A DNA stretch of 64,000 nucleotides from Stenotrophomonas maltophilia (GTDB taxonomy: Bacteria > Pseudomonadota > Gammaproteobacteria > Xanthomonadales > Xanthomonadaceae): assembly GCA_009912235.1 (NCBI GenBank), contig WNDS01000005.1:129001-193000 (forward strand), given 5' to 3'. Below, in pieces: positions 45,942-54,200 of the stretch. A program made the position numbers and the translations under genes. Below the pieces are notes generated by a model. The model had not been told where the DNA came from and ran no database searches. It was given only the letters and a program-made list of their open reading frames with translations. Position 1 is the stretch's first letter; each line of letters begins with the position of its first letter.

Positions 45942-46784
45942 ATGAAACTGTTTCGATACCACGCCGCCGGTGCGATCCGCGCCGGCATTCTGGATGCGCT
46001 GGGCCGGCCGAGGGACCTGGCGCCCCACCTGGATGACATCGGCAGTGCCGAGCTCTCTCCCGACAGCCTTGCGCGGCTGGCGCGCATCGACCCGGAAACG
46101 CTGGCGCTGATCGATGGCCCGGTGCGGCATGCGCCGCCGGTGCGCGACATCGGCAAGTTCGTGGCCATCGGCCTGAACTACCGCGACCATGCCGAGGAAG
46201 CGAACCTGCCGATTCCAGAGGAACCGCTGGTGTTCTTCAAGGCCACCAGCTGCATCAGCGGCGCCGAGGACGACATCATCCAGCCGCCGCATTCGCGACA
46301 GCTGGACTGGGAGCTGGAGCTGGCGGTGGTCATCGGGCGCCGCGCGCAGTACGTCAAGGCGGAGCACGCCATGGCGCACATGGCCGGCTACTGCGTGGCC
46401 AACGATGTGTCCGACCGTGGCTTCCAGTTCCAGAGTTCGCAGTGGGACAAGGGCAAGAGCGCTGACAGTTTCGGTCCGCTCGGGCCGTGGCTGGTGACCT
46501 GTGACGAGGTGGCCGACCCGCAGGCACTGCCCATGTGGCTGGAGATCAATGGCGAGCGCCGGCAGGAAGGCAACAGCTGCACGATGATCTTCAGTGTTGC
46601 CGAGATCGTTGCCTACTGCAGCCGCTACATGACCCTGGAGCCGGGGGACGTGATCATCACCGGCACGCCGCCCGGCGTGGCGATGGGCATGCAGCCGGCA
46701 CCGCAGTGGCTGAAGCCCGGCGATGAGGTCGTGCTGTCGATTGAGGGGCTGGGCGTGCAGCGCCACGTGGTGGTCCGGCGCTAG
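45942..46784 (+). CDS. Fumarylacetoacetate hydrolase family protein
   Basis: 280 residues. FVAIGLNYRDHAEE, the metal-binding E-x-E (DWELELAVVIGR), and GDVIITGTPPGVAMG are the FAH-fold signatures; the N-terminal 70 residues are the usual smaller domain. Members hydrolyse beta-diketones or decarboxylate/hydrate catechol-pathway acids such as ureidoglycolate or 2-hydroxyhepta-diene-dioate. Last gene of the LysR-linked set, which thus looks like a small catabolic and export operon. Confidence 0.88.
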   Translation: MKLFRYHAAGAIRAGILDALGRPRDLAPHLDDIGSAELSPDSLARLARIDPETLALIDGPVRHAPPVRDIGKFVAIGLNYRDHAEEANLPIPEEPLVFFKATSCISGAEDDIIQPPHSRQLDWELELAVVIGRRAQYVKAEHAMAHMAGYCVANDVSDRGFQFQSSQWDKGKSADSFGPLGPWLVTCDEVADPQALPMWLEINGERRQEGNSCTMIFSVAEIVAYCSRYMTLEPGDVIITGTPPGVAMGMQPAPQWLKPGDEVVLSIEGLGVQRHVVVRR

Positions 46785-46805
46785 CCCGGCAGTGTGAGGG
46801 CGCCG

Positions 46806-46955
46806 GTGCGGGCGGCGCGGCGTGCCGCAGAAGTGGCGGATGTCCGCTACCGCGAAGGGTCGTCGGACTTCCTCACCCTGCTCGACGCCCAGCGCACCCC
46901 GCTGGTGACCGACGATGCGCCGGCCCCGGCCTTCGAGGGTTACGCCACGCGCTGA
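46806..46955 (+). pseudogene. Remnant of an RND efflux outer-membrane factor (TolC/NodT-like C terminus)
   Basis: The 49 codons read RRAAEVADVRYREGSSDFLTLLDAQRTPL, the conserved C-terminal helix of NodT/OprM-type outer-membrane efflux lipoproteins, then a short tail to TGA. The sequence upstream is the FAH gene, so the first 400 or more residues are missing. No start signal. A truncated leftover of a deleted efflux operon. Confidence 0.7.
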
Positions 46956-47056
46956 GTGTGCAGAGGATCAGAGACTGACGCGGCATTTCAGAAGGGAAGG
47001 CTTGCCTGCGGCCATCAACAAGCAGGTGCGCAGGCCCGTCGCCGCGTCGAACATCT

Positions 47057-47476
47057 CTACCTGCAAACGGCTGGCATCTTACCCTGCCAGATGGGTGAGG
47101 ACGAGGCCAGGGTTTCGTCTGAAGTGCCCAAGGAGCTCAGCTGGCCATCGAGGTAGGTTGCGCGTACACCGCTCCCCTTCCTGCGCAGTGCGATGGAATC
47201 TGACCCTCCGAGTACCAGTACCAATAGATCCCCTCGACGCTGGATCTTCATGAGTTCCGGGGCAATGGGCCCTCCCTCGTATCTCTGCACGAGGACATAG
47301 CCCCCTTCTGCCTCGCTGACGAATGACAGTTTCAGCCCAAGGAGATCCCCCGTATCAGCATGCGTGCATACATTGGAGTACGTCCCGCTCAATCCTCGGC
47401 TCTCGTCGCCATATGCCGCTCCCGGCGGGACCAGAAGAGCCAGGGCAAAAACAATGGGTGTGAGCAGCTTGACCAT
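47057..47476 (-). CDS. Small secreted protein of unknown function
   Basis: 139 residues with a signal peptide (MVKLLTPIVFALALLVPPGAAYG) and two cysteines in the mature part (NVCTHADTG and the C-terminal AVCR). The body is beta-rich (GYVLVQRYEGG, LLVLVLGGSDSIALRRKG). GAG-AGCCAGGT precedes the ATG. Base and codon use are less GC-biased than in the neighbours (many TCT, ACA, GTA codons), suggesting transfer. No family recognised. Confidence 0.65.
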   Translation of the reverse strand: MVKLLTPIVFALALLVPPGAAYGDESRGLSGTYSNVCTHADTGDLLGLKLSFVSEAEGGYVLVQRYEGGPIAPELMKIQRRGDLLVLVLGGSDSIALRRKGSGVRATYLDGQLSSLGTSDETLASSSPIWQGKMPAVCR

Positions 47477-47790
47477 ACCTGGCTCTCCATTCCGTGGTGC
47501 ACGAACCTGACGGCCCGCCTCATTCATCCCTGCCGGCCTATCGCCACCGAGTGCAGGTTCAAGTAGAAGTGTGGCGGATCAGAACGGGCGAAGGATTCGC
47601 CTCACCACCAACCCGCATGTCGAGCCTGGCAGAGGTTCGACCTCCTTGTGAAGTCGTTCTGGACGTTGGCGCAGAGCCGTTCGGAAGCCTAAAGCCACTG
47701 GCGTGACGGAACCACGTCGATCATTCGTTGTGCACAGCACATGAGGGGCAGAGCCCTGCCGTTCGTCGGCCCATGACTTCCGGGGGTTGA
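47477..47790. other. Gene-free, comparatively AT-rich gap
   Basis: About 310 bases with clearly lower GC than the rest of the window. I find no frame with a ribosome site, signal peptide or family motif. It continues the composition of the preceding small gene and ends at the BlaI-type promoter region. Confidence 0.4.
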
Positions 47791-47831
47791 CTACAGCTGT
47801 CGTCACGCCGACAGTGGCGACACGTGTAGTC
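47788..47831 (+). promoter_or_regulatory. BlaI-type operator and promoter region
   Basis: ACTACAGCTGTCG (47791-47803) and the inverted CGACACGTGTAGT (47819-47831) match at 11 of 13 positions. An inner perfect palindrome CTGTCG-N6-CGACAG lies at 47798-47815. TTGACT at 47788-47793 is a good -35 and overlaps the left half-site, as in BlaI/MecI-repressed promoters (ACTACA/TGTAGT core). It is 14 bases upstream of the blaI-like start. Confidence 0.65.
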
Positions 47832-47845
47832 ATCGGAGCGACGCC

Positions 47846-48232
47846 ATGCGCGGCAAGACCATCGGGGACCAGGAACTGGCCCTGCTGCAGTACATCGACG
47901 AACAGGGGCAGGCCAGCGTGGGCGAAGTGGCCGGCGGCTATGGCGAGACACGCGGGCTGGCCCGTTCCACCGTGCTGACCATGATGGAGCGGCTGCGTGG
48001 CAAGGGGTACCTGCAGCGTGCCCAACAGGCCGGCGTGTACCGCTACCAGGCCACCCGCGGCCAGGACAGCGTGGTGCAGGGCGCCATCGCCCAGTTCGTC
48101 GATTCCGCCCTGCAGGGCTCCGTGTCGCCGTTCGTGGCCTACCTGTCGCAGCGGCAGCAGGTCAGCGATGACGAACTGGCCGAGCTGGAAGCGCTGGTCG
48201 CGCAGCTGCAGTCGCAGCGCAAGGAGGGCTGA
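47846..48232 (+). CDS. BlaI/MecI/CopY-family transcriptional repressor
   Basis: 128 residues. The winged helix (LALLQYIDEQGQASVGEVAGGYGETRGLARSTVLTMMERLRGKGYLQR) is followed by a dimerisation helix (SPFVAYLSQRQQVSDDELAELEALVAQLQ). Family members bind palindromes with TACA/TGTA cores and are cleaved or released through the membrane sensor BlaR1. The gene lies 3 bases before the BlaR1-like gene and carries its operator upstream, so the pair should be autoregulated. Confidence 0.93.
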   Translation: MRGKTIGDQELALLQYIDEQGQASVGEVAGGYGETRGLARSTVLTMMERLRGKGYLQRAQQAGVYRYQATRGQDSVVQGAIAQFVDSALQGSVSPFVAYLSQRQQVSDDELAELEALVAQLQSQRKEG

Positions 48233-48235
48233 GCC

Positions 48236-50023
48236 ATGGACACCACCGTGTTGATCCTGCTGGAGCGGCTGGCCTGGACCAGCGTGCAGACCGCCGCGCT
48301 GGTCGGCCTGGTCGCCCTGCTGTGCCGCGCGCTGCCGTCGTTGTCGGCGGCCACGCGCTGCCAGCTGTGGTGGCTGGTCTCGCTGCAGGCGGTGTTGGGG
48401 CTGCTGTGGTTGCAGCCGTTGCAGCTGGCCTGGCTGCTGGCCCCTGCGCCGCTGCCGGTGCCGGCCGTGCCGGCCACGCTGACCGCGCTGCCTGATGGGG
48501 CTGCCGGGCTGGCCACGGCGTCGTCGTTGCCGTGGTGGGCGCTCGCTTCCGTGGCACTGTGGCTGGCCGGCGTGCTGCTGGTTGCCCTGCGTACTGTCGG
48601 TGAATGGCGCCGCAGCCGCGCACTGCTGGCCGCGGCACGCCCGTGCAGCGATGCCGCGTTGGTTGATGCGCTGCAGCTGGCCGCCGAAGCGCATGGCCTG
48701 CGCCGCGCACCGCGGCTGTGGACCAGCGAGCGCATCGATGCGCCGCAGATTGTGGGCCCGCTGCGCCCGGTGCTGCTGTTGCCGGTGGGCTCTCACGCCC
48801 TGCAGGGCGATGCGCTGGACCTGGCGCTGACCCATGAACTGCAGCACCTGCAGCGCCGCGATCTGCAGTGGGGACTGCTGCCGGCACTGGCACAGCACCT
48901 GTTCTTCTTCCACCCGCTGCTGCGGCTGGCTGTGCGCGAATACGCCCAGGCCCGCGAAGAAGCAGTGGACTCTGCGGTGATCGCCGGGCAGGGCGACTGC
49001 CGCCAGGATTACGGCCGCCTGCTGCTGCAGCTGGGCGTGGCGCCGCGCCCGCATGTGGGCGTGGCCAGTGCGGCACCGAGCATGGGCAGCCTCAAGCGCC
49101 GCGTGCAGTCGCTGCAGCCGCGCAAGGCCTGCCCGAAGGTCGTGGCCACGGCCTTGACCCTGGCGGTGCTCGCCGTGGGGGTGGCGCCACTGCGGCTGGT
49201 GGCGGCACCGACCCCGCCTGCGCCACCGTTGCCACCGGCAGCACCGAAAGAGGTCGTACCGCTGGCGCCAGCAGAACCTGCTGCGCCGCCGGCAGCACCG
49301 GTCATCGAGCCGCCGGCCGCGCCGTCGCCCCCGTCCGCGCCGTCGGCACCGGTTCCGCAGCCGGCATCCACCCATGCCGCGAGCAGCACCGCCGTGGCTG
49401 ACATCGACAGCAGGCCGCTGGGCAGCAGGCCACTCGACGGCATGCTCGATGGCCGGCCACTGGACGCCTCGCTGAAGGCGCTGGATTCACAGATGGCCAC
49501 GCTGTCGAAGCAGATCAACCGCGACATCACCTCATCGCTCGATGCGGCGCAGCTGGCCAATCTGGCCTCGCTCACCGCCAGCGACGCCATGCGCATCCAC
49601 GTGCCGCGGGCATTGGCCATCGCACGCGTTGAAGCCGAACGCGGGCTGCAGCAGGCACGCCGCGCACAGGACGCCGAAATGGCGGCTGACCGCCGCGCGC
49701 AACGGGCCGAGATGGCGGCTGCACAGGCCGAGCGTCAGCGTGCCCTGGACGAGGCGGCGGTGGAGCGTGCCAACGCCTACCGCGAGGCGGACGCCGAACG
49801 CGCGCAGGCCTTCGCCGAGGCCAAGCGTGAACGTGACCGTGCATTGGCCGAAGCAGCGCGTGATCGCGCTGAAGCCCAGGCCGAAGCCGCGCGGGAGCGT
49901 GCGCAGGAGCAGGCCGAGGCCCGCGCCGAACGCGAACAGGCATTGGCGGTGGCCCGTGCCGAGCGCGCGGCGCGTGATGTCGAAGCGCGCGAACGCGCAC
50001 GCGACCGCAGCAACCGCGAGTAA
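48236..50023 (+). CDS. BlaR1-like M56 metallopeptidase with a coiled-coil sensor tail
   Basis: 595 residues. The N-terminal half is an M56 protease: four hydrophobic segments and the zinc motif THELQHLQRRDLQWG (HEXXH at about 202-206), followed by an EEAVD-type third ligand. A last helix at about 307-327 is followed by a Pro/Ala-rich linker (about 330-385), and then about 200 residues of Ala/Arg/Glu heptad sequence (QARRAQDAEMAADRRAQ..., EAARDRAEAQAEAARERAQ). There is no penicillin-binding domain and no SxxK, so it cannot sense beta-lactams like classical BlaR1. The ligand is unknown. Confidence 0.88.
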   Translation: MDTTVLILLERLAWTSVQTAALVGLVALLCRALPSLSAATRCQLWWLVSLQAVLGLLWLQPLQLAWLLAPAPLPVPAVPATLTALPDGAAGLATASSLPWWALASVALWLAGVLLVALRTVGEWRRSRALLAAARPCSDAALVDALQLAAEAHGLRRAPRLWTSERIDAPQIVGPLRPVLLLPVGSHALQGDALDLALTHELQHLQRRDLQWGLLPALAQHLFFFHPLLRLAVREYAQAREEAVDSAVIAGQGDCRQDYGRLLLQLGVAPRPHVGVASAAPSMGSLKRRVQSLQPRKACPKVVATALTLAVLAVGVAPLRLVAAPTPPAPPLPPAAPKEVVPLAPAEPAAPPAAPVIEPPAAPSPPSAPSAPVPQPASTHAASSTAVADIDSRPLGSRPLDGMLDGRPLDASLKALDSQMATLSKQINRDITSSLDAAQLANLASLTASDAMRIHVPRALAIARVEAERGLQQARRAQDAEMAADRRAQRAEMAAAQAERQRALDEAAVERANAYREADAERAQAFAEAKRERDRALAEAARDRAEAQAEAARERAQEQAEARAEREQALAVARAERAARDVEARERARDRSNRE

Positions 50024-50078
50024 GCGAACCTGAAACAGGGCCCCTGACGCCGATGCGGCGCAGGGGCGTCAGACCCGC

Positions 50079-50408
50079 TCAACCGCAGCTGGCGTTGCTG
50101 ATGCGGTTGTTCTCGTCTACCTGTACCGTCAACCGGTCTTCGCGGAAATCCATGGTGACTGCCATGCCGGGTTTCACCACGCGGGCGTGGCGCGCACCGC
50201 TGTCACGCAGGGCCTTGTCGATCACCGCCTGGCTGGCGACCTGGCCTTCCAGCCCACGCAGCGCTTCCGGGTTGCAGCGTTGCCCGCCGCCGCCATCGGC
50301 CACGCGCGGTACATCACCGCCGCTGCCACTGCCGGCCTGCGCGGCGCTGCCATGGCAGCAGGCTGCCAGTGGCAGGGCACAACTCAACAACAGCAGGTTC
50401 CATCGCAT
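50079..50408 (-). CDS. I78-family peptidase-inhibitor-like lipoprotein
   Basis: 109 residues. Signal with lipobox (LLLSCALPLAAC), Gly-rich linker, then RCNPEALRGLEGQVASQAVIDKALRDSGARHARVVKPGMAVTMDFREDRLTVQVDENNRISNASCG. This is the closest of the three copies to the I78 consensus (R.lrPG.a.TMD.r.dRLnv.vDe...i....CG). It is convergent with the BlaR1-like gene. The target protease is unknown; the S1 protease at 19491 is a candidate only by co-occurrence. Confidence 0.82.
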   Translation of the reverse strand: MRWNLLLLSCALPLAACCHGSAAQAGSGSGGDVPRVADGGGGQRCNPEALRGLEGQVASQAVIDKALRDSGARHARVVKPGMAVTMDFREDRLTVQVDENNRISNASCG

Positions 50409-50483
50409 CGTCCGTCTCCCACACCGTGGATGAAGGCACAGCATGCGCGGGCTGGGCTGCAGGGCGTGTCAACGCCGCCCCGC

Positions 50484-51503
50484 TCAGCCACCGGCCAGCT
50501 GCAGGGTTTCGCGCTCGCGCTGTTCTTCACGCACCAGCCGCTGCAGCAGTAGCGCCAGGGTCACCACGTCCTGGTGGTTGTGCTCGGCCACCCGGCGCAG
50601 GTTCACCGCATCGCCGCCGCGCAGGAAGCGCAGCCACGCCGCCGGCGCTTCCGAGCCGGGCAGATCGTCTTCGCGCACCACCTGCAGCAGCTGCCGTTCG
50701 ATGGTGGACAGCTTGCAGTTCTCCCAGGTGCCGCGATAACGGCGGCGGGTGGGGAACAGCAGGTCGACATGGTCCAGTGCGCTGATCGGGTCGCCGCTGC
50801 GGCTCAGCCGGTAGCGGGTCTTCAGCAGCGGGGCGTCGTAGCAGCGGCCGTTGTAGCTGCACAGCACGGTGCCTGGCCGCAGCCACTGCGCGAACGTCTG
50901 CAGCATTGCGGTTTCCGCGCTCATGGTGGACATCAGCAGCTGGCGGATGCGCAGGCCCGGGCCGCGCACCGCGTCCTGCGTCCAGTTGGCCGCGCCGATC
51001 ATGAACGCGCGCGTGCCGGTGCCGCCGGCCAGGCCGGTGGTTTCAGTGTCGAAGAACAGCAGGTCCTGCGCGGCCACGCGGTCATGCTCGCGGCGGGCGA
51101 AGGCCAGCGACAGCGGCATGCCGGGAATGTCCTGCGGCAGGAAGGCTTCGATCAGGTGCAGGCCCGGTGCGATCTCGTTGCCGGGTAGGGCGCGATCAAG
51201 CGCGCGCGGTGCCGCCACGGCGGTATCCGGCCGCCGCTCGCGCACGTCCAGCAGGCGCCGCAGGCTGGCCGCATCGGCAATATTGCGCGGCGCGGCGGTA
51301 CCGGTCGGCTTGTGGCGGATCTCCTGTTCCACCCAGGCGAACACCGAGCGCTCGGCGGCGGGTTGCCGTGCATCGTTGGCAGCCACCGGCGCCGGCGCGG
51401 GCGTTTCCACGGCCGCCGGTGCGACCGGCGGCGACGGCGTGGCCGCCGTGGTATCGCCAGCCTGCCGGCGCAGCAGGCGCAGCTTGTCCAGGCTCAGGCT
51501 CAC
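50484..51503 (-). CDS. YprB/MrfB-like 3'-5' exonuclease (RNase H fold)
   Basis: 339 residues. The C-terminal two thirds form a DEDD-type exonuclease: LLFFDTETTGLAGGTGT (DxE), CSYNGRCYDAPLLKTRY, and AEHNHQDVVTLALLL (final HxxD). The N-terminal 100 residues are Ala/Pro-rich. The GTG start overlaps the stop of the helicase gene by GTGA. In B. subtilis YprA-YprB (MrfA-MrfB) repair mitomycin C damage; the same gene pair and order are seen here. Confidence 0.85.
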   Translation of the reverse strand: MSLSLDKLRLLRRQAGDTTAATPSPPVAPAAVETPAPAPVAANDARQPAAERSVFAWVEQEIRHKPTGTAAPRNIADAASLRRLLDVRERRPDTAVAAPRALDRALPGNEIAPGLHLIEAFLPQDIPGMPLSLAFARREHDRVAAQDLLFFDTETTGLAGGTGTRAFMIGAANWTQDAVRGPGLRIRQLLMSTMSAETAMLQTFAQWLRPGTVLCSYNGRCYDAPLLKTRYRLSRSGDPISALDHVDLLFPTRRRYRGTWENCKLSTIERQLLQVVREDDLPGSEAPAAWLRFLRGGDAVNLRRVAEHNHQDVVTLALLLQRLVREEQRERETLQLAGG

Positions 51504-53989
51504 GGCGCCAGCAGCTCCACCGGATCGCGCGTGGTCACCACCACTTCGGCAACGTGCTGGCAGGCTTCGGCATCGAACAGGTCGAGCACGCGCAGGGCCA
51601 GCGCACGCGGCGAGGTCTCGTCTTTTTCCTGCGCGGCCAGCACCGGGCCCACGCAGGCTGGGCAGCCGGCCCTGCAGTCACAACGCTGCACCAGTTCGCG
51701 TGCACGCTGCACCAGCTCGGCCTGACGCTGCCACAGCGGCTCGATCAGGCCGACACCGCCGAGGAAGTTGTCGTACAGATACACGGTGGGCACGAACTGC
51801 TGCAGCAGCTCCACGCTGTCCGGTTCGCCGGCATCGCCGCGCAGCTGCCCGCGCCCGCTCTGGTCGGCCACCGCGAACCACGCGCCATCGCCGTTGCCCA
51901 CCGCCTTCTGCAGGTCGCGGGCGTCGGCCATCACCGCCACGGTGGCAACGATGTGCAGCGCGTAGGCTGCACCCAGGAAGCCATCCAGCGCGTCCTGGCG
52001 GCTGGCGAAGGCGCGCAGCAGCAGCGCCTGCGGCAGCTGCCACCACACGGCGGTGGTATGCAGTTCCTGGTCGGGCAGGTTCACCGGCCCGTAACCGATG
52101 TTCTCGTGGGTGTAGTAGCGGATCTTCTTGTAGCCGGCCACGCGGCGCACCACGTGCACCTCGCCGTGGTGGGAATCGCCCCGGCCGGCCACGCCGCCAT
52201 CGAAGCGGTCCAGCACCTTGAGCTTGGTGAAGTCGATGCTGTCGGTGTAGTAGTCCACGTGGGTGCGCGTGACGTAGGCCTTGCGGCCTTCCCAGTCCAG
52301 CGTCTCCACCTGATAGGGGGTGGACTGCACCATGTGGATGGCGCCTTCATACAGCGTCAGTGCGGCCGCCGAGTAGTCCACTTCAGCGATGATCTGCTGG
52401 CGGCCATCGCTGCGGTCCACCACCACGAAGTTGCCATCGGCCACCGAACGCAGGCTCACCGCGTTGGCCGGGTAGCTGTCAGCGATCCATTCCCAGCGGT
52501 CGCCTTCGCGGTGCACCACCTCGGTTTCGGCCAGCGCTTCCAGGAACACCAGCGGATCGATCGGGCCGAACGGATCGCCGGCCAGGAACGGCAGCTCGAA
52601 CGCCGCGCAGCGGATGTGGTCGAACAGGATCAGCGGCTGGTCCGGCGCGATGCGCGCATGTTCGGGCGAGGCGTCGGCAAAGAAATCCGGATGGCGCACC
52701 ACGTACTGGTCCAGCGGCTGCGAACTGGCCACCATCACCCCCAGTGCCGGCTGCTGGCGGCGGCCGGCGCGGCCGAAGCGCTGCCAGGTGGCGGCCACGC
52801 TGCCGGGGTAGCCGTTGAGGATCACCACGTCCAGGCTGCCGATGTCCACGCCCAGTTCCAGCGCCGAGGTGCTGACGATGCCATCGATGTTGCCCGCGCG
52901 CATGGCACGCTCGGTCTCGCGGCGCTCGGTGGGCAGGTAGCCACCGCGGTAGGCGCGGATGCGGGCCGGCTTGCGCGGGTCGTGGTCGAAGATGTCCTTC
53001 AGGTACTTGGTCAGCACTTCCACCATCAGGCGCGTCTGCGCGAACACCAGCGTCTTCAACCCGGATTTGATCGCGATGCGCGCGATGCGGTTGCTCTGCG
53101 AACGCGCCGAGGCGCGCAGGCCCAGGTCCGGGTTGATCACCGGCGGGTTCCACAGCAGCACCTGCTTGGGCCCGCTCGGTGCACCGGATTCGGTGATGGC
53201 GGTGACCGGTGCTTCGATCAGTGCTTCGGCATGCGCCTGCGGGTTGCCGATGGTGGCCGAGCACAGGATGAACTGCGGGTTCACCCCATAGAACGCGCAG
53301 ATGCGCTTGAGCCGGCGCAGCACGTTGGTGACGTGGCTGCCGAACACGCCGCGGTAGGTATGCACTTCATCGATGACCACATAGCGCAGGTTCTCGAAGA
53401 ACTGCGCCCACTTGGTGTGGTGCGGCAGGATGGCCTGGTGCAGCATGTCCGGGTTGGACACCACGATATCGCCATGCAGGCGGATGGCCTGGCGCGCATC
53501 GCCCGGGGTGTCGCCATCGAAGGTGAACGCCTTGACGCCCAGATCGCCGGCGCGGTTGAGCTCGAGCAGCTCGGCCACCTGGTCCTGGGCCAGCGCCTTG
53601 GTGGGGAACAGGTACAGCGCCTTGGCCTTGTCCTGCATGGCCGCTCTGACCACCGGCAGGGTGTAGCACAGCGACTTGCCACTGGCGGTGGGGGTGACGA
53701 TGGCTACATGCTCACCGCGCTGGCTTGCCTCCCAGGCTTCGGCCTGGTGGCTGTACAGCTGCTCGATGCCCCGCGCCTTCAGCGCGGCGGCCAGCGTCGG
53801 CGGCACCGAATCGGGAATGGGCGCATAGCGGCCCTCGCGGCCGGAAATGGCGAAGCTGCCGGTGATGCGGTCGTGGTAGCGGCGCTGCAGGCGGCTGCTG
53901 AGCAGGGCGCCATCGCGTGCGGGCAGACCATCGCGCGCGGCCAGCTGGTGTTCGGCGTCGGCAGTGTGCTTGGCGAGTTCGTAGGCCAT
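51500..53989 (-). CDS. YprA/MrfA-like DEAD/DEAH helicase with C-terminal DUF1998 zinc cluster
   Basis: 829 residues. The superfamily 2 helicase core: YSHQAEAWEA (Q motif), TPTASGKSLCY (Walker A), VIDEVHTYRG (DEVH), ILCSATIGNP (SAT), STSALELGVDIGSLD and QRFGRAGRR (motif VI). The C terminus has CDCRAGCPACVG, the four-cysteine cluster of DUF1998 that is needed in MrfA. It unwinds DNA 3'-5' in B. subtilis repair of mitomycin C adducts. Forms an overlapping operon with the exonuclease gene. Confidence 0.9.
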   Translation of the reverse strand: MAYELAKHTADAEHQLAARDGLPARDGALLSSRLQRRYHDRITGSFAISGREGRYAPIPDSVPPTLAAALKARGIEQLYSHQAEAWEASQRGEHVAIVTPTASGKSLCYTLPVVRAAMQDKAKALYLFPTKALAQDQVAELLELNRAGDLGVKAFTFDGDTPGDARQAIRLHGDIVVSNPDMLHQAILPHHTKWAQFFENLRYVVIDEVHTYRGVFGSHVTNVLRRLKRICAFYGVNPQFILCSATIGNPQAHAEALIEAPVTAITESGAPSGPKQVLLWNPPVINPDLGLRASARSQSNRIARIAIKSGLKTLVFAQTRLMVEVLTKYLKDIFDHDPRKPARIRAYRGGYLPTERRETERAMRAGNIDGIVSTSALELGVDIGSLDVVILNGYPGSVAATWQRFGRAGRRQQPALGVMVASSQPLDQYVVRHPDFFADASPEHARIAPDQPLILFDHIRCAAFELPFLAGDPFGPIDPLVFLEALAETEVVHREGDRWEWIADSYPANAVSLRSVADGNFVVVDRSDGRQQIIAEVDYSAAALTLYEGAIHMVQSTPYQVETLDWEGRKAYVTRTHVDYYTDSIDFTKLKVLDRFDGGVAGRGDSHHGEVHVVRRVAGYKKIRYYTHENIGYGPVNLPDQELHTTAVWWQLPQALLLRAFASRQDALDGFLGAAYALHIVATVAVMADARDLQKAVGNGDGAWFAVADQSGRGQLRGDAGEPDSVELLQQFVPTVYLYDNFLGGVGLIEPLWQRQAELVQRARELVQRCDCRAGCPACVGPVLAAQEKDETSPRALALRVLDLFDAEACQHVAEVVVTTRDPVELLAP

Positions 53990-54200
53990 GGGAACAGCGT
54001 CGGTTCAAAGCCAGTATGGAATCACGTTCGCGTCTCACGATTCGAGACACGCCCATGGCATGCAGTGAATCGTTCAGTGCACAACGGTGGATGACGCGGC
54101 GTGGGCCACCCAACGCAAATTGAACCTGCGCCCTTTATGCTGCCGGCCATGGCAACCGGCAGGAAGACAGGTTGTGGCACGACAGAGACAAGGATGCACG

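Noticed and set aside
47579..49375. 598-codon minus-strand frame opposite blaI/blaR
   Set aside because: Arg/Gln/His-rich low-complexity shadow; the plus-strand genes carry HTH and HEXXH motifs.
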